NCBI GenBank assembly: GCA_023392535.1
Contig: JAEVYY010000008.1
Coordinates: forward strand, 1-64,000
Reading direction: 5' to 3'
DNA: 64,000 nt
Source: Bacillota bacterium
Lineage (GTDB): Bacteria > Bacillota > Clostridia > Lachnospirales > Lachnospiraceae
A model generated the notes under the pieces. The model did not search any database and was not told the origin of the DNA. It saw only the letters and a program-made list of their open reading frames with translations. Each line of letters begins with the position of its first letter. The stretch's first letter is position 1. Position numbers and translations under genes: made by a program. This document shows positions 42,129-51,284 of this stretch, piece by piece.

Positions 42129-43883
42129 TTAAAGTAAAGAATCTGCTAAATCAGAAAAAATTACTCCAAGCCCATATGCACCTGCATCTGGATATCCAAG
42201 GCTTCTGTCTCCTACCGTACCAGCTCTGCCCATACGTGCTACAATCTGTTCCGTCTTTTTAGCTCCCACAGTGGCTGCTGCCGCTGCCCTTACAAATATC
42301 TCTTTCAGTGCTGTTTCTGACTCGGCACACATAGTCCACACATCCGCACACGGAATCAGCGCATCCATTAGAGTTTTATCACCAACCACTGCGCCTCTGC
42401 CAAAGGAACGTTCCCCAGTAGTCTGTATTCCCTTCACAGCTGCCTGCAGCATTTGTGCAAACTCCGCAACGGAAAGTTGTGTTTTAAGACCAACATTTTT
42501 TCCGGCTGCCCGAAAGGCGGAACCCCATATCGGTCCGGAAGCACCACCACAATATTCCATGATAATTAGAGAACAGGCATCCAGAAATTCACCGATCGTA
42601 TGACTATGCTTCTGCAGCAAATCTTTCCACTCAATCTTTAATTGTTTGAATCCTTTTGCAACGCTCATACCAAAATCGCCATCTCCCGCATGTGAATCCA
42701 ACTCACAGAACGATACTTCATTTTCTATAATACATTGACTCATACGATCAATCATATATATCATATTAGAAATTGTAATTGTTCTATCTGATAGAACAGC
42801 AAATTTCTCATCCGTTTCCACCTGATAGGAAATCTCTTTGGATTTCTGGTACTTACCAGCAATTGCTGTATATATCATAGGTTCAACTGCTCCTGAAATG
42901 TTTATTGCTGGTGTCTCACAGGTATCTGATAAGAATTCCTCGAGTTCTTTATCCAGCTTCATCAATGATAAGGATGCTCCTGCCATGTCAATACTTGTCA
43001 TATAATTACCAACTAGCACACGTTTTACCATTATTTCCTTTTCATTCAGAATTGCCATTACATCGTTATTTAAAATATACAATTCCTGAATCGGACTTGC
43101 CCCAAAACCATTTACCAGTACTACTACGGAATCTCCCTTTTTTAGTGACAGTTCCGATATCAGTGCATTGGTCATGCGTTCTGCCAATTCTTTGGAAGAT
43201 ACCAGCTTTTCCCTTTGAATTCCCGGCTCCCCATGAATTCCTACGCCATATTCCATTTCCTCTGTTCCCAGTTCAAATGTCGGTGTTCCCTTTGCTGGTA
43301 CTGTGCAGGAAGTCATTGCAAAGCCTATACTTTTTACATTTGCAATTGCTTTTTCAGCTACAGCCTTTACCTCTGCCAGATTCAAGCCTCTTTCAGCCGC
43401 TGCACCTGCAATCTTATGGACCAGCACAGTCCCAGCGACGCCCCTTCTGCCTACGGTATAAAGACTGTCTTTGACTGCAATATCATCATCCACTTTGACA
43501 TAATCAACCTCTATGCCATCTTCTGCTGCCAGATATGCAGCATTTTTGAAATTCATCATATCTCCACTATAGTTCTTGATAATCAGTAAGGTACCTTTTT
43601 TGCCGGCTGTTTCTTTAATTGCCCGATATACCTGAATTTGAGAAGGCGAGGCAAATACATCTCCGCATACCGCTGCATCCAACATGCCTTTTCCCACAAA
43701 CCCTGCATGTGCCGGTTCATGTCCGCTTCCCCCACCGCTGATCAGGCTGACTTTCTCCGGATTTTTATGTCTTCTGGAAATTACCTTATACTTCCTATCC
43801 AGCACTAGGTCATGATAAGTATGGACAATTCCATTGCACATTTCCAGCACAAAATTCTCTGCGGTATTCATTATTTTTTTCAT
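42129..43883 (-). CDS. Dihydroxyacetone kinase, DhaK-DhaL fusion
   Basis: A 584-residue single-chain kinase: DhaK domain (1-335) with classical GGGSGHEPAHAG (His55) and YGVGIHGEPG (substrate-binding His about 217), a linker, and DhaL domain (about 370-584) with HAGDGDFG and GERSFGRGAVVGDKTLMD. This fused form is the ATP-dependent dihydroxyacetone kinase class. The frame extends upstream to 43958 inside gldA; ATG at 43883, with SD GAGG, starts 4 bases after the gldA stop. It should convert DHA from the neighbouring glycerol dehydrogenase to DHAP for glycolysis. Confidence 0.93.
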   Translation of the reverse strand: MKKIMNTAENFVLEMCNGIVHTYHDLVLDRKYKVISRRHKNPEKVSLISGGGSGHEPAHAGFVGKGMLDAAVCGDVFASPSQIQVYRAIKETAGKKGTLLIIKNYSGDMMNFKNAAYLAAEDGIEVDYVKVDDDIAVKDSLYTVGRRGVAGTVLVHKIAGAAAERGLNLAEVKAVAEKAIANVKSIGFAMTSCTVPAKGTPTFELGTEEMEYGVGIHGEPGIQREKLVSSKELAERMTNALISELSLKKGDSVVVLVNGFGASPIQELYILNNDVMAILNEKEIMVKRVLVGNYMTSIDMAGASLSLMKLDKELEEFLSDTCETPAINISGAVEPMIYTAIAGKYQKSKEISYQVETDEKFAVLSDRTITISNMIYMIDRMSQCIIENEVSFCELDSHAGDGDFGMSVAKGFKQLKIEWKDLLQKHSHTIGEFLDACSLIIMEYCGGASGPIWGSAFRAAGKNVGLKTQLSVAEFAQMLQAAVKGIQTTGERSFGRGAVVGDKTLMDALIPCADVWTMCAESETALKEIFVRAAAAATVGAKKTEQIVARMGRAGTVGDRSLGYPDAGAYGLGVIFSDLADSLL

Positions 43884-43887
43884 TTGT

Positions 43888-45018
43888 CTAGCCTCGTTCT
43901 TTCCATGCATGTCCCATGCTGTCTGCAACCATAATTGCGCCAGCCACAGCTTCCGCATTCACCGGAAACGGCATTGCATGAATGGATTCCTCAGGTATAC
44001 AGGATTTCTCGGCTACTTTCATCAACTCTTCCTTACTGATTGATTCTACTCCTATATCTGCCAGACAAACTGGTAATCCAATGGAACAGCAAAATGATAA
44101 TACCTCTTCTATTTCTTCCTTAGGTGCATTTTCCAACACTAATTGTACCAGTGTGCCAAATGCTACTTTTTCACCATGATAGAATTTGTGCGTACCGGAT
44201 AACATTGTCAATCCGTCATGAATTGCATGTGCGCCTCCAAGCCCACCGCTTTCAAAGCCGAGTCCGGATAGTAAAATATTGGCTTCAATGATATTTTCCA
44301 GAGAAGCAGTTACTTTATGATTGTCACAGGCAAATTTTGCTTTTTCTCCATCAGCCAGTAACGTCTGGTAGCAAAGTGTTGCAAGTGCCAGCGCTGTATT
44401 TGTACCTACCGCCGGAGGACATACTCCCTCCCTCACTCCGCACGGAAGACCTGCATTTACTCTTGTATAGGAAGCCGAAGTAGCCCTTGCTTCAAAATAA
44501 GTAGACAATGCATCCCCCATACCGGAAACCAAAAATCTTGTCGGAGCATTTGCAATTACAGTCGTATCAACCAGAACAACGCTTGGGCTTTGTTTAAAAT
44601 ATGCATAATCATCAAACATTCCATCCGGTGTGTAGAAGACTGCGGAATGACTGGTTGGTGCATCTGTTGCCGCAATCGTAGGTACAATGATCAGTGCTTC
44701 TCCTTCTGCCACACATTTAGCGGTGTCAATCGCTTTCCCACCGCCAAGGCCGATTGTACAACTGCAATTTTTATCTGCTGCCAAATTTTTCAATCGTTCT
44801 ACTTCCTGTCTGGAACATTCTCCCCCAAAACTGCTTTCTACAAATGTAATCTCAAACTTCTCTGCCGTATGGTCTAACTTTTCCTTCACTCTATGTACAT
44901 CATCCGGATGCGCTATCAAAAGTGCTGATTTTCCAAATGTATTTACAAAATAACCTAAATTTAATATTTCATCTTCTCCCTGCACATATTTGGTAGGGCA
45001 AATCAATGCTTTTCTCAT
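43888..45018 (-). CDS. gldA: Glycerol dehydrogenase
   Basis: A 376-residue NAD-dependent, metal-dependent alcohol dehydrogenase of the GldA family. GLGGGKAIDTAK (about 91-102) binds NAD; metal ligands lie in SGMGDALSTYFEA, GGAHAIHDGL and FYHGEKVAFG. It oxidises glycerol to dihydroxyacetone. The frame opens at 45030, but ATG at 45018 has SD GGAG 7 bases away. Placed between the exporter gene and the DhaKL fusion in the sulfoquinovose cluster, it most likely handles glycerol released from sulfoquinovosyl glycerol. A role on sulfolactaldehyde is a less likely alternative. Confidence 0.92.
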   Translation of the reverse strand: MRKALICPTKYVQGEDEILNLGYFVNTFGKSALLIAHPDDVHRVKEKLDHTAEKFEITFVESSFGGECSRQEVERLKNLAADKNCSCTIGLGGGKAIDTAKCVAEGEALIIVPTIAATDAPTSHSAVFYTPDGMFDDYAYFKQSPSVVLVDTTVIANAPTRFLVSGMGDALSTYFEARATSASYTRVNAGLPCGVREGVCPPAVGTNTALALATLCYQTLLADGEKAKFACDNHKVTASLENIIEANILLSGLGFESGGLGGAHAIHDGLTMLSGTHKFYHGEKVAFGTLVQLVLENAPKEEIEEVLSFCCSIGLPVCLADIGVESISKEELMKVAEKSCIPEESIHAMPFPVNAEAVAGAIMVADSMGHAWKERG

Positions 45019-45057
45019 TCTATGCTCCATTCTGCATGTTTCACATGCTCGTTAAAT

Positions 45058-45789
45058 TTATTTAAGAAATAAAGAAAACCCAGATATTACAAGTAATATA
45101 TATGTAATTATCATAAATACTTTCTGACTCATTCTGGAATACAGCTTTGCACCAAGGAACATTCCTGCAAACAAGAATGGAATCGCATACAACAGCAGTT
45201 TTAGATTTTCCATCCCCCACATCCCCTGACGGATATCATCAAACATAATTAGTGTATTTAATACAATCCATACGGTAGATATGGTAGCTCGAAAACAATT
45301 TTTTTCTTTAATTTTCTGGGACAAGTAGCCAATTAATAACGGACCGCCGCACACAAACATTCCGTGTACGATACCCGATGAAAGCAGCAAAAGAAAATGT
45401 GAAAATTGGGATCTTTTCTTTTTTTCTCCAATTGGTCTGTATACTTGAAACAGTCCTTGAACTGCCAAAAAAATTACAAATATTCCCAGACATTTATAAA
45501 GGATCGCTTCTTCTCCTGAAAAAGCACTTTTTAGTAAAATACCCCCCAAAATTCCTATACTCATGACACATACTATTTTTTTTACTTCTTTCCAGTCCAC
45601 ATGTTTTCCATGTGTAAAGAAAACATAGATACCTGATAATGTTCCAAGTACATTTAATATTGGTTTTGCAACGCTGTATCCCACTAAAATAAGGCTCGGG
45701 GGCATTGCAAGAATCGTTCCTGCAAACCCCGTAATGCCCTGTATAATGTTTGCTAACAAAATGACAATAAAAAATAATATTTTGTCCAC
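45058..45789 (-). CDS. TauE/SafE-family exporter
   Basis: A 243-residue membrane protein with seven or eight TM segments. Signature parts GITGFAGTILAMPPSLIL (about 18-35) and LSSGIVHGMFVCGGPLLIGYLS (about 136-157) are the two repeated motifs of TauE/SafE anion exporters. Start is GTG immediately after the stop of the sulfoquinovosidase gene (no gap). In sulfoglycolytic gene clusters such proteins export the C3 sulfonate end product; here 2,3-dihydroxypropanesulfonate is expected because a reductase, not a sulfolactaldehyde dehydrogenase, is encoded. Confidence 0.88.
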   Translation of the reverse strand: MDKILFFIVILLANIIQGITGFAGTILAMPPSLILVGYSVAKPILNVLGTLSGIYVFFTHGKHVDWKEVKKIVCVMSIGILGGILLKSAFSGEEAILYKCLGIFVIFLAVQGLFQVYRPIGEKKKRSQFSHFLLLLSSGIVHGMFVCGGPLLIGYLSQKIKEKNCFRATISTVWIVLNTLIMFDDIRQGMWGMENLKLLLYAIPFLFAGMFLGAKLYSRMSQKVFMIITYILLVISGFSLFLK

Positions 45790-47799
45790 TTACTTTACTC
45801 CATATGTTTTCTGAATGTTTAAAAATACTTCTTCAAAAACAGATCCTTTTCTATAAAATGCAGGCGGATATCCCAATTTGGCTTCCACCTCGATTTCACC
45901 GCCTTCATAGGTTCTGCCGCTCCACAAATGAATCCAATTATCTTTTGGCAGGTATACCGTCCATGACTCTTTCTCTGCTAAATACACCGGGGCAATTAAC
46001 ATATCACGTCCATACAGATACTCATATTGGATATCATAAGTATAGGCATCCTCCTCATAGTGTATAAATAATGGTCTTTGCACAGGAATTCCCTTTTCGG
46101 CATTTTCTGTAACCAATGATTTTGTATAAGGAGCCAATCTTGTATAGATATCAACAAGCCGTGCCAATTGTTCCATGGCGTCTTCATCCTCATAATATTG
46201 GAAATTTGTATCGGGACGGTTTCCCTCATGTGTCCTCATTACTGGCGTAAACATAGCCATTTCAGCCCAACGGAGAAATAATTCCTTACTTCTGATATTA
46301 TCAAAAAGAGAGGTATAGCCCCCGATATCACTATGGGTCAAACCACATCCCATTATTCCCGCACTAAGTGCTCCGCAAATTACAGAAGCCAGCCCATCAT
46401 GTACACTGAAATCAACCGATTGGTCACCTGCCCACAACAGCGTACAATACTTTTGAATCCCTGCTGCGCCAGCACGCATAAAGTAAACTACTTCACCCAG
46501 TTTTCCAGATTCTTTCACTGCTTCGTAATTGCACTTTGCCCAGAGAAGCGGCCAGTGGTTATGCTCCTTCATAGCAGATATCCCGCTATAAAGAGCGATG
46601 TCATCCGTTGGCAGATATTCGCCAAAATCTGCCATCCAACCGTCTATTCCGATTCCCAATGTGTACGTTTTTATAATACTCTTAAACCATTCAAATGCTT
46701 CCGGATTTGTCAGATCCACAACACCACAATTAAACTCACCGAAATCTACCAGATATTCACTGCCATCTTGCTTTGTTGCAAAATACCCTTTTTCTTTTCC
46801 TTCCTGATAGAGAATGCCATCATTGACCAGATACGGATTCACATACCCTAAGAATCTGATATTTTTCTTTTTCATTTCCTTGATTTTTTCCGGAAGCTGT
46901 GGATACATCTCTTTATGAAATTTCCAATCCCATTGCAGACGTTTTCCAAAGGAGGTCATCCGCTTTCCGCACCAGTCCTGACACCAGATACCGGCTACCT
47001 TGATTCCTTTTTCCAGTGTTTTATCAAGCAGTCCAAAAGCTCTTTCATTCCCTCCTTGTACTCCCATGATCAAACCATGATAGACCCATTCCGGAAGCTT
47101 CGGCTGTCTGCCGAAATACGCTGTAATCTTCTCTAGCAATTCGATATACGTAGGTGCCGCCTCTATCCGAATCTGACTTGGTACCTCCCATATCTGTAGT
47201 TCATGAAATTCCTCATTCTTAAAATTGAAATCACAATATGCTGTTGTATCAACATGAAGAAAATAGTGTTTTGTGGAGATATAAGTAGGCTGCGGATAAT
47301 TTGTATTATAATAATCTCCTCCTGCTTTATTTTCCACATCAGACCTCCATGTTACATAAGTCGTTTTATCACGCCCTACACCTGGCTCCGAAGTCCATAT
47401 GGGAAAATTTCTGCCTCGTAGATTAAAGTAGGACATCTGTTCCCCGCATCCATAACATTTTTCTTCCTTTTCTGCCGGTATTCTTATCCAAAAGCGGTTA
47501 CAATCCTTTTCTTTTGCTGCGAACTCTAAGATTAACAATTCACTGTCCAATAGAACCTTGCATTCTATCTTATCCTCTAAATTCAACAGATACTCATTTT
47601 CATTTTTTCTGATGCAGCCCGAAAGCATAAGCGGGACACGCTCCACAACATAATCCTCTATTTTATAATTTCCGCGATACATATCCACAGTTTCACGACC
47701 TTTTCCAATATAAAATATTGGATTTTCATTGTTCAGGTCGATGATCATTTTATTATCACTAATCACCTGAAACGATGTTTCACTTACCTTGACTTCCAT
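45790..47799 (-). CDS. yihQ: Sulfoquinovosidase (GH31, YihQ-like)
   Basis: A 669-residue GH31 alpha-glycosidase. The nucleophile is Asp391 in GWMADFGEYLPTDD and the acid/base Asp459 in WAGDQSVDF. Residues that recognise the sulfonate in E. coli YihQ are conserved: Gln274 (CQDW), Arg287 and Trp290 (FGKRLQW) and Tyr495 (DIGGYTSLF), with the same spacing (36 residues from acid/base to Tyr). It cleaves sulfoquinovose from sulfoquinovosyl glycerol, releasing glycerol. It lies 15 bp after the symporter gene. Specificity for sulfoquinovose rather than glucose or xylose is supported by the whole cluster. Confidence 0.94.
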   Translation of the reverse strand: MEVKVSETSFQVISDNKMIIDLNNENPIFYIGKGRETVDMYRGNYKIEDYVVERVPLMLSGCIRKNENEYLLNLEDKIECKVLLDSELLILEFAAKEKDCNRFWIRIPAEKEEKCYGCGEQMSYFNLRGRNFPIWTSEPGVGRDKTTYVTWRSDVENKAGGDYYNTNYPQPTYISTKHYFLHVDTTAYCDFNFKNEEFHELQIWEVPSQIRIEAAPTYIELLEKITAYFGRQPKLPEWVYHGLIMGVQGGNERAFGLLDKTLEKGIKVAGIWCQDWCGKRMTSFGKRLQWDWKFHKEMYPQLPEKIKEMKKKNIRFLGYVNPYLVNDGILYQEGKEKGYFATKQDGSEYLVDFGEFNCGVVDLTNPEAFEWFKSIIKTYTLGIGIDGWMADFGEYLPTDDIALYSGISAMKEHNHWPLLWAKCNYEAVKESGKLGEVVYFMRAGAAGIQKYCTLLWAGDQSVDFSVHDGLASVICGALSAGIMGCGLTHSDIGGYTSLFDNIRSKELFLRWAEMAMFTPVMRTHEGNRPDTNFQYYEDEDAMEQLARLVDIYTRLAPYTKSLVTENAEKGIPVQRPLFIHYEEDAYTYDIQYEYLYGRDMLIAPVYLAEKESWTVYLPKDNWIHLWSGRTYEGGEIEVEAKLGYPPAFYRKGSVFEEVFLNIQKTYGVK

Positions 47800-47814
47800 A
47801 GCCGCCTCTCCTCT

Positions 47815-49557
47815 CTATGCTGCTTTTCTTTTTTTCTTTTCTGTGATTGCTATCATTATGGTTTCCACAATAAGCACCAATGTCACAACTACTATCAGTG
47901 TCACATTTTTGTTTGCGGTAGCAAGACCTGCCGGTGAAAAAATAAAGTATTCGTATATTAAAAATGATACCAACCATACTGCAAATCCATTTTTATGCAT
48001 CCATGGAGTCATGTCGTAATTATCTTTTCTGGTCGTTTCATGGTTAAACTGCTTGTCATTAGGTTTTAACTTGCTGCATACCAAAATAATAATGACCATG
48101 ATTACAAATGATATTGCATAAATATTCATATAATTAATACTGCAAATTTTATTTGTGATGGGTGAATCAATATATTTGAACCAAAATTTAAAACCGGAAT
48201 AGAAAAATACATGGAACGCACTGGCACAGACAGCGCCAAAGGAAGATCCTTTTTTTGAAAACATACCAATTAATACCAACGTAATAATCGGTATATTATA
48301 GAATCCGGTAAAACTACGCCCAAAATCATATAATCCAGTACTCAAGACCTGCAAAAATGGTGTGAAAATGATAGCAAACGCTGCAAATCCCCAGCCAACC
48401 CATTTTGCCATTTTAACTGTTTTTTCATCGGAAAGATTCGGATTAAAAATAGGTTTATAAATATCCATCATAAAAACAGTACTTGCTGCATTCAAAAATG
48501 AATTGTATGTAGAGATAATGGAGCCAAACAGTGCTGCGCAAAATAATCCGACCACTGGCCACGGCAATGATTTTGCTACTAAGGTAGGGTAGGCAAAATC
48601 TTTACTTTCCAGGCCAGGAACAAGCCTTGCAGCAATGACACCGGGTATTACCAGCAAAAAGGGAACTAACATCTTTAATAAGCCTGATAGTAATACACCC
48701 TTCTGTCCCTCCTTCAAATTTCTGGCTCCAAGTGCTCTCTGAATCAAAACTTGATTTGTGCCCCAGTAAAATAAGTTGGCCAATAACATACCCGTAAAGA
48801 TACACATGAATGGAACCGGATCTTTACTGCCTCCTATTGCATTTAGTTTTTCTGGCTCTGTATTGACAATATCTACGACACCAGCTACAAATCCGCCGCC
48901 ACTCAACCTTCCAACTGCAATAAAACCAAATACCACTACCAGCAGGGAGCCTACAATTAATAGAATCCCATTAATGGTATCTGAGACAGCGACGGCTTTC
49001 AATCCTCCAAGTACGGCATAAATTGCTCCCACAACGCCTACCAGAACTATCAATATTGTTAAAGCTGCCTGTGTGCTTACTCCAAAGATACTACCCAAAT
49101 CAAATATTTGATTAAACGCAATAGCTCCTGCGTATAGGCAAACCGGAATACCAATTAAGAGATAACCAATCAAAAAAAACATGGAGATCATTCTTCTGAC
49201 AACAATTCCGTATCTTTCTTCCATAAATTCAGGTAATGTCGTGTACCCCTTTTTTAAATATAAAGGTAAAAAAATAAAAGCCATGACAATTGTTGCTATA
49301 ACTGCTGTTGCTTCCCAAGCCATGCCAGACATATTTGCTGCATATGACTGTCCGGAAAGCCCAACCAGATTTTCTGCGGAAAGATTGGTCAAAAGCATGG
49401 AACCTGCAATAAATAAACCGCCAAGTCCGCTTCCTGCCAGGAAATAACCTTTCGTAGTCTTTTGGTTATCACTTCCTTTTACCAGAATAGTGGATATTAC
49501 TGCCACCAATATTGTGAAAAATAAAAATGTTATAATCGTAAATCCTAAATGTTCCAT
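47815..49557 (-). CDS. Sodium:solute symporter (SSS family), probable sulfoquinovose/SQ-glycoside importer
   Basis: A 580-residue membrane protein with 13-14 TM segments; typical SSS parts are GGLFIAGSMLLTNLSAENLVG (core TM1, sodium site), ALGARNLKEGQKGVL and STYNSFLNAASTVFMMDIY. The frame extends to TTG at 49569, which lies within the SD GGAGGG; ATG at 49557 was chosen. It precedes the sulfoquinovosidase gene by 15 bp. Import of sulfoquinovose or its glyceryl glycoside is inferred from the neighbours only. An inverted repeat (49616-49635) lies upstream. Confidence 0.92.
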   Translation of the reverse strand: MEHLGFTIITFLFFTILVAVISTILVKGSDNQKTTKGYFLAGSGLGGLFIAGSMLLTNLSAENLVGLSGQSYAANMSGMAWEATAVIATIVMAFIFLPLYLKKGYTTLPEFMEERYGIVVRRMISMFFLIGYLLIGIPVCLYAGAIAFNQIFDLGSIFGVSTQAALTILIVLVGVVGAIYAVLGGLKAVAVSDTINGILLIVGSLLVVVFGFIAVGRLSGGGFVAGVVDIVNTEPEKLNAIGGSKDPVPFMCIFTGMLLANLFYWGTNQVLIQRALGARNLKEGQKGVLLSGLLKMLVPFLLVIPGVIAARLVPGLESKDFAYPTLVAKSLPWPVVGLFCAALFGSIISTYNSFLNAASTVFMMDIYKPIFNPNLSDEKTVKMAKWVGWGFAAFAIIFTPFLQVLSTGLYDFGRSFTGFYNIPIITLVLIGMFSKKGSSFGAVCASAFHVFFYSGFKFWFKYIDSPITNKICSINYMNIYAISFVIMVIIILVCSKLKPNDKQFNHETTRKDNYDMTPWMHKNGFAVWLVSFLIYEYFIFSPAGLATANKNVTLIVVVTLVLIVETIMIAITEKKKRKAA

Positions 49558-49615
49558 TTTTCCCTCCAATTTTCGAAATTATTTGTGAACTTTGTCAGTT
49601 TTCATGCTCCAAAAC

Positions 49616-49635
49616 TTGTGTTAAAATGAACACAA
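49616..49635 (-). promoter_or_regulatory. Inverted repeat upstream of the symporter gene
   Basis: TTGTGTT-N6-AACACAA, a 7-bp perfect inverted repeat about 60 bases before the symporter start; candidate operator. Confidence 0.4.
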
Positions 49636-49656
49636 AGATGGAGTCATTCATCCTAC

Positions 49657-49713
49657 AGCTGCAATAGAAAAGTCCTATAATATGACCGTATTATCACTTT
49701 TCTACCTGCAGCT
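49657..49713 (-). other. Long hairpin between isomerase and symporter genes
   Basis: Arms AGCTGCA-ATAGAAAAGT (49657-49673) and the nearly perfect complement (49696-49713, one extra base). There is no T-tract on the minus strand, so it looks like an mRNA processing or stability hairpin rather than a strong terminator. Confidence 0.5.
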
Positions 49714-49725
49714 TTTTGCTTGATT

Positions 49726-50397
49726 CTAATAATTCAATTCTTTGTTTTCCCCTATAAGTCCTGGGAACGCTCCTTGACTAATTAATTGCCTCCTCTCTGG
49801 ATGCGCAATGACCCATTTATTTTTCAATAGTAGAATTTCATCTTCTTCGTCAAAGTGTTCTTTCACTCCTGCCAAAGGGGTATTGGTTCCAAGCGGTAAT
49901 ATCACGATATCCTTGAAACCTTCCTCGCACACTTTACATGGCGCTAAATGAAGTGTGGTCTGATACATCTCTATAGCAGTCCCTTTTTCCACAAAAAAAA
50001 CTTCTGCATCCGCAACGTTATAGGTATTACATTTCATATCCCATATGTGTCCTAATACAAGCATAAAATCTGTTGCAGCAATGTTGATTTCGCTGCCTTT
50101 ATGATACTCAAATCCGTTATATGTACTATTTCTACCATTACAGTACCCTATCTGTATCGGCATACCTCCGAATAATGTGTATTGGATTCTGTCAAATATA
50201 TCAAATTGCTGCATCTCGTCAACACAAGGGATATAAATATTTCCTTCTGCCGGTATCACAGTTTGTTCTGCCATAAAAGAGAGTGTTTCTGTGAAATCAT
50301 ATCCTTCGACGATTCTTCCATAACTTTTAAACGCATCGCACTTTACACTTTGAATCGGAACATCGTTTTTTTTCTGCAGTTTTTCTAATGTTTTCAT
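49726..50397 (-). CDS. sftI: DUF4867-type protein, probable sulfoquinovose isomerase
   Basis: A 223-residue soluble protein resembling the DUF4867 family (KCDAFKSYGRIVEGYDFTET, VIPAEGNIYIPCVDEMQ, GGMPIQIGYCNGRN, EINIAATDFMLVLGHIWDM). From memory this family supplies the sulfoquinovose to sulfofructose isomerase of the sulfo-transaldolase pathway; that link is family knowledge and I cannot check it here. KGSEINIAATD and VADAEVFFVEKGTAIEMY suggest a cupin-like double-stranded beta-helix. Its place between the reductase and the symporter in the cluster supports the role. A second isomerase candidate is at 52164-53504. Confidence 0.68.
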   Translation of the reverse strand: MKTLEKLQKKNDVPIQSVKCDAFKSYGRIVEGYDFTETLSFMAEQTVIPAEGNIYIPCVDEMQQFDIFDRIQYTLFGGMPIQIGYCNGRNSTYNGFEYHKGSEINIAATDFMLVLGHIWDMKCNTYNVADAEVFFVEKGTAIEMYQTTLHLAPCKVCEEGFKDIVILPLGTNTPLAGVKEHFDEEDEILLLKNKWVIAHPERRQLISQGAFPGLIGENKELNY

Positions 50398-50407
50398 TAT
50401 TTTTACA

Positions 50408-51262
50408 CTATCCTCTTACTACTTTAATGGTGGCACAAAAATCTTCTTTTCCGTAACCTGCCTTCAACGCTTTCTCATATACGTTTTTTGCAACAGCCTC
50501 ACCCGGCATATCAATTCCGCATTCCTTTGCCAAAGAAATGCAAATATTTACGTCTTTTGCCATATTTTCCACGGAAAAAGCAGTTGTATAGTTTTCTTCC
50601 ATAATTGATTTCGCTTTTCCATCCAGGTAAAAATTCTGACCTCCTCCATAGGAGATTGCTGTTGCAAAATCCAACGGATTAATATCAAATTTTCCTGCCA
50701 GAGATATTGTCTCATTTACTCCGTTTTGTATCTGAGACACTAGTGCATTATGACAGATTTTCATGACAAGGCCTTTACCATTCCCTCCCATCCGAACTAT
50801 ATTTTCTCCCATATAGGATAAAATCGGTTTCATTTTATTGCAGACAGATTCATCACCGCCTATATAGATTCCAAGTTTACCCGCAATTGCCGCTGGTTTT
50901 GATTTTACGACTGGCGCATCTATAAATTGTGCACCAGTAGTTTTTACCATTTTTGAGATTTCAACGGAAACGCTTGGTTCAATTGTACTCATATCAATGC
51001 ATGTCTTTCCTATTTTTAATTCTTTTAATACTTCTTTATATACCGACATGGAATGCTCAGATTTGGGAACCATCGTAATAATGACATCTGCACTGCGTGC
51101 CACTTCAACCGAGCTATTACAGGCAACTGCTCCTTTTTGGGCTAAGATATCTACCTTTTCTTTTATCATGTCAAATACATACACTTTATCATTATGCTTA
51201 TTTACAATATTCTCGCACATGGATTCTCCCATAATGCCAAGTCCTATAAATCCTATTTTCAT
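50408..51262 (-). CDS. Beta-hydroxyacid dehydrogenase family reductase, probable sulfolactaldehyde reductase
   Basis: A 284-residue NAD(P)H-dependent enzyme of the 3-hydroxyisobutyrate dehydrogenase family. GFIGLGIMG (4-12) is the Rossmann motif; FIDAPVVKSKPAA (about 117-129) and KGLVMKICHNALVSQIQNG (about 163-181; catalytic Lys in the MKIC segment) are family motifs. E. coli YihU of this family reduces sulfolactaldehyde to dihydroxypropanesulfonate. Here it stands 22 bp after the transaldolase gene, which produces sulfolactaldehyde, so the same role is inferred. Simple 3-hydroxyisobutyrate metabolism is unlikely in this context. Confidence 0.85.
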   Translation of the reverse strand: MKIGFIGLGIMGESMCENIVNKHNDKVYVFDMIKEKVDILAQKGAVACNSSVEVARSADVIITMVPKSEHSMSVYKEVLKELKIGKTCIDMSTIEPSVSVEISKMVKTTGAQFIDAPVVKSKPAAIAGKLGIYIGGDESVCNKMKPILSYMGENIVRMGGNGKGLVMKICHNALVSQIQNGVNETISLAGKFDINPLDFATAISYGGGQNFYLDGKAKSIMEENYTTAFSVENMAKDVNICISLAKECGIDMPGEAVAKNVYEKALKAGYGKEDFCATIKVVRG

Positions 51263-51284
51263 TTTTTACTCTTCCCTTCTAAAA

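Noticed and set aside
42905..43474. Long plus-strand open frame inside the DhaK-DhaL fusion gene
   Set aside because: It is antisense to a conserved gene, has Pro/Leu-rich composition without recognisable motifs and no SD; a shadow frame.
42129..43883. Recent duplication of dhaKL (copies at 13421-15114 and 42129-43883)
   Set aside because: One is split, the other fused, and their active-site motifs differ (GHLPLF versus GHEPAH); they belong to different subfamilies and operons.
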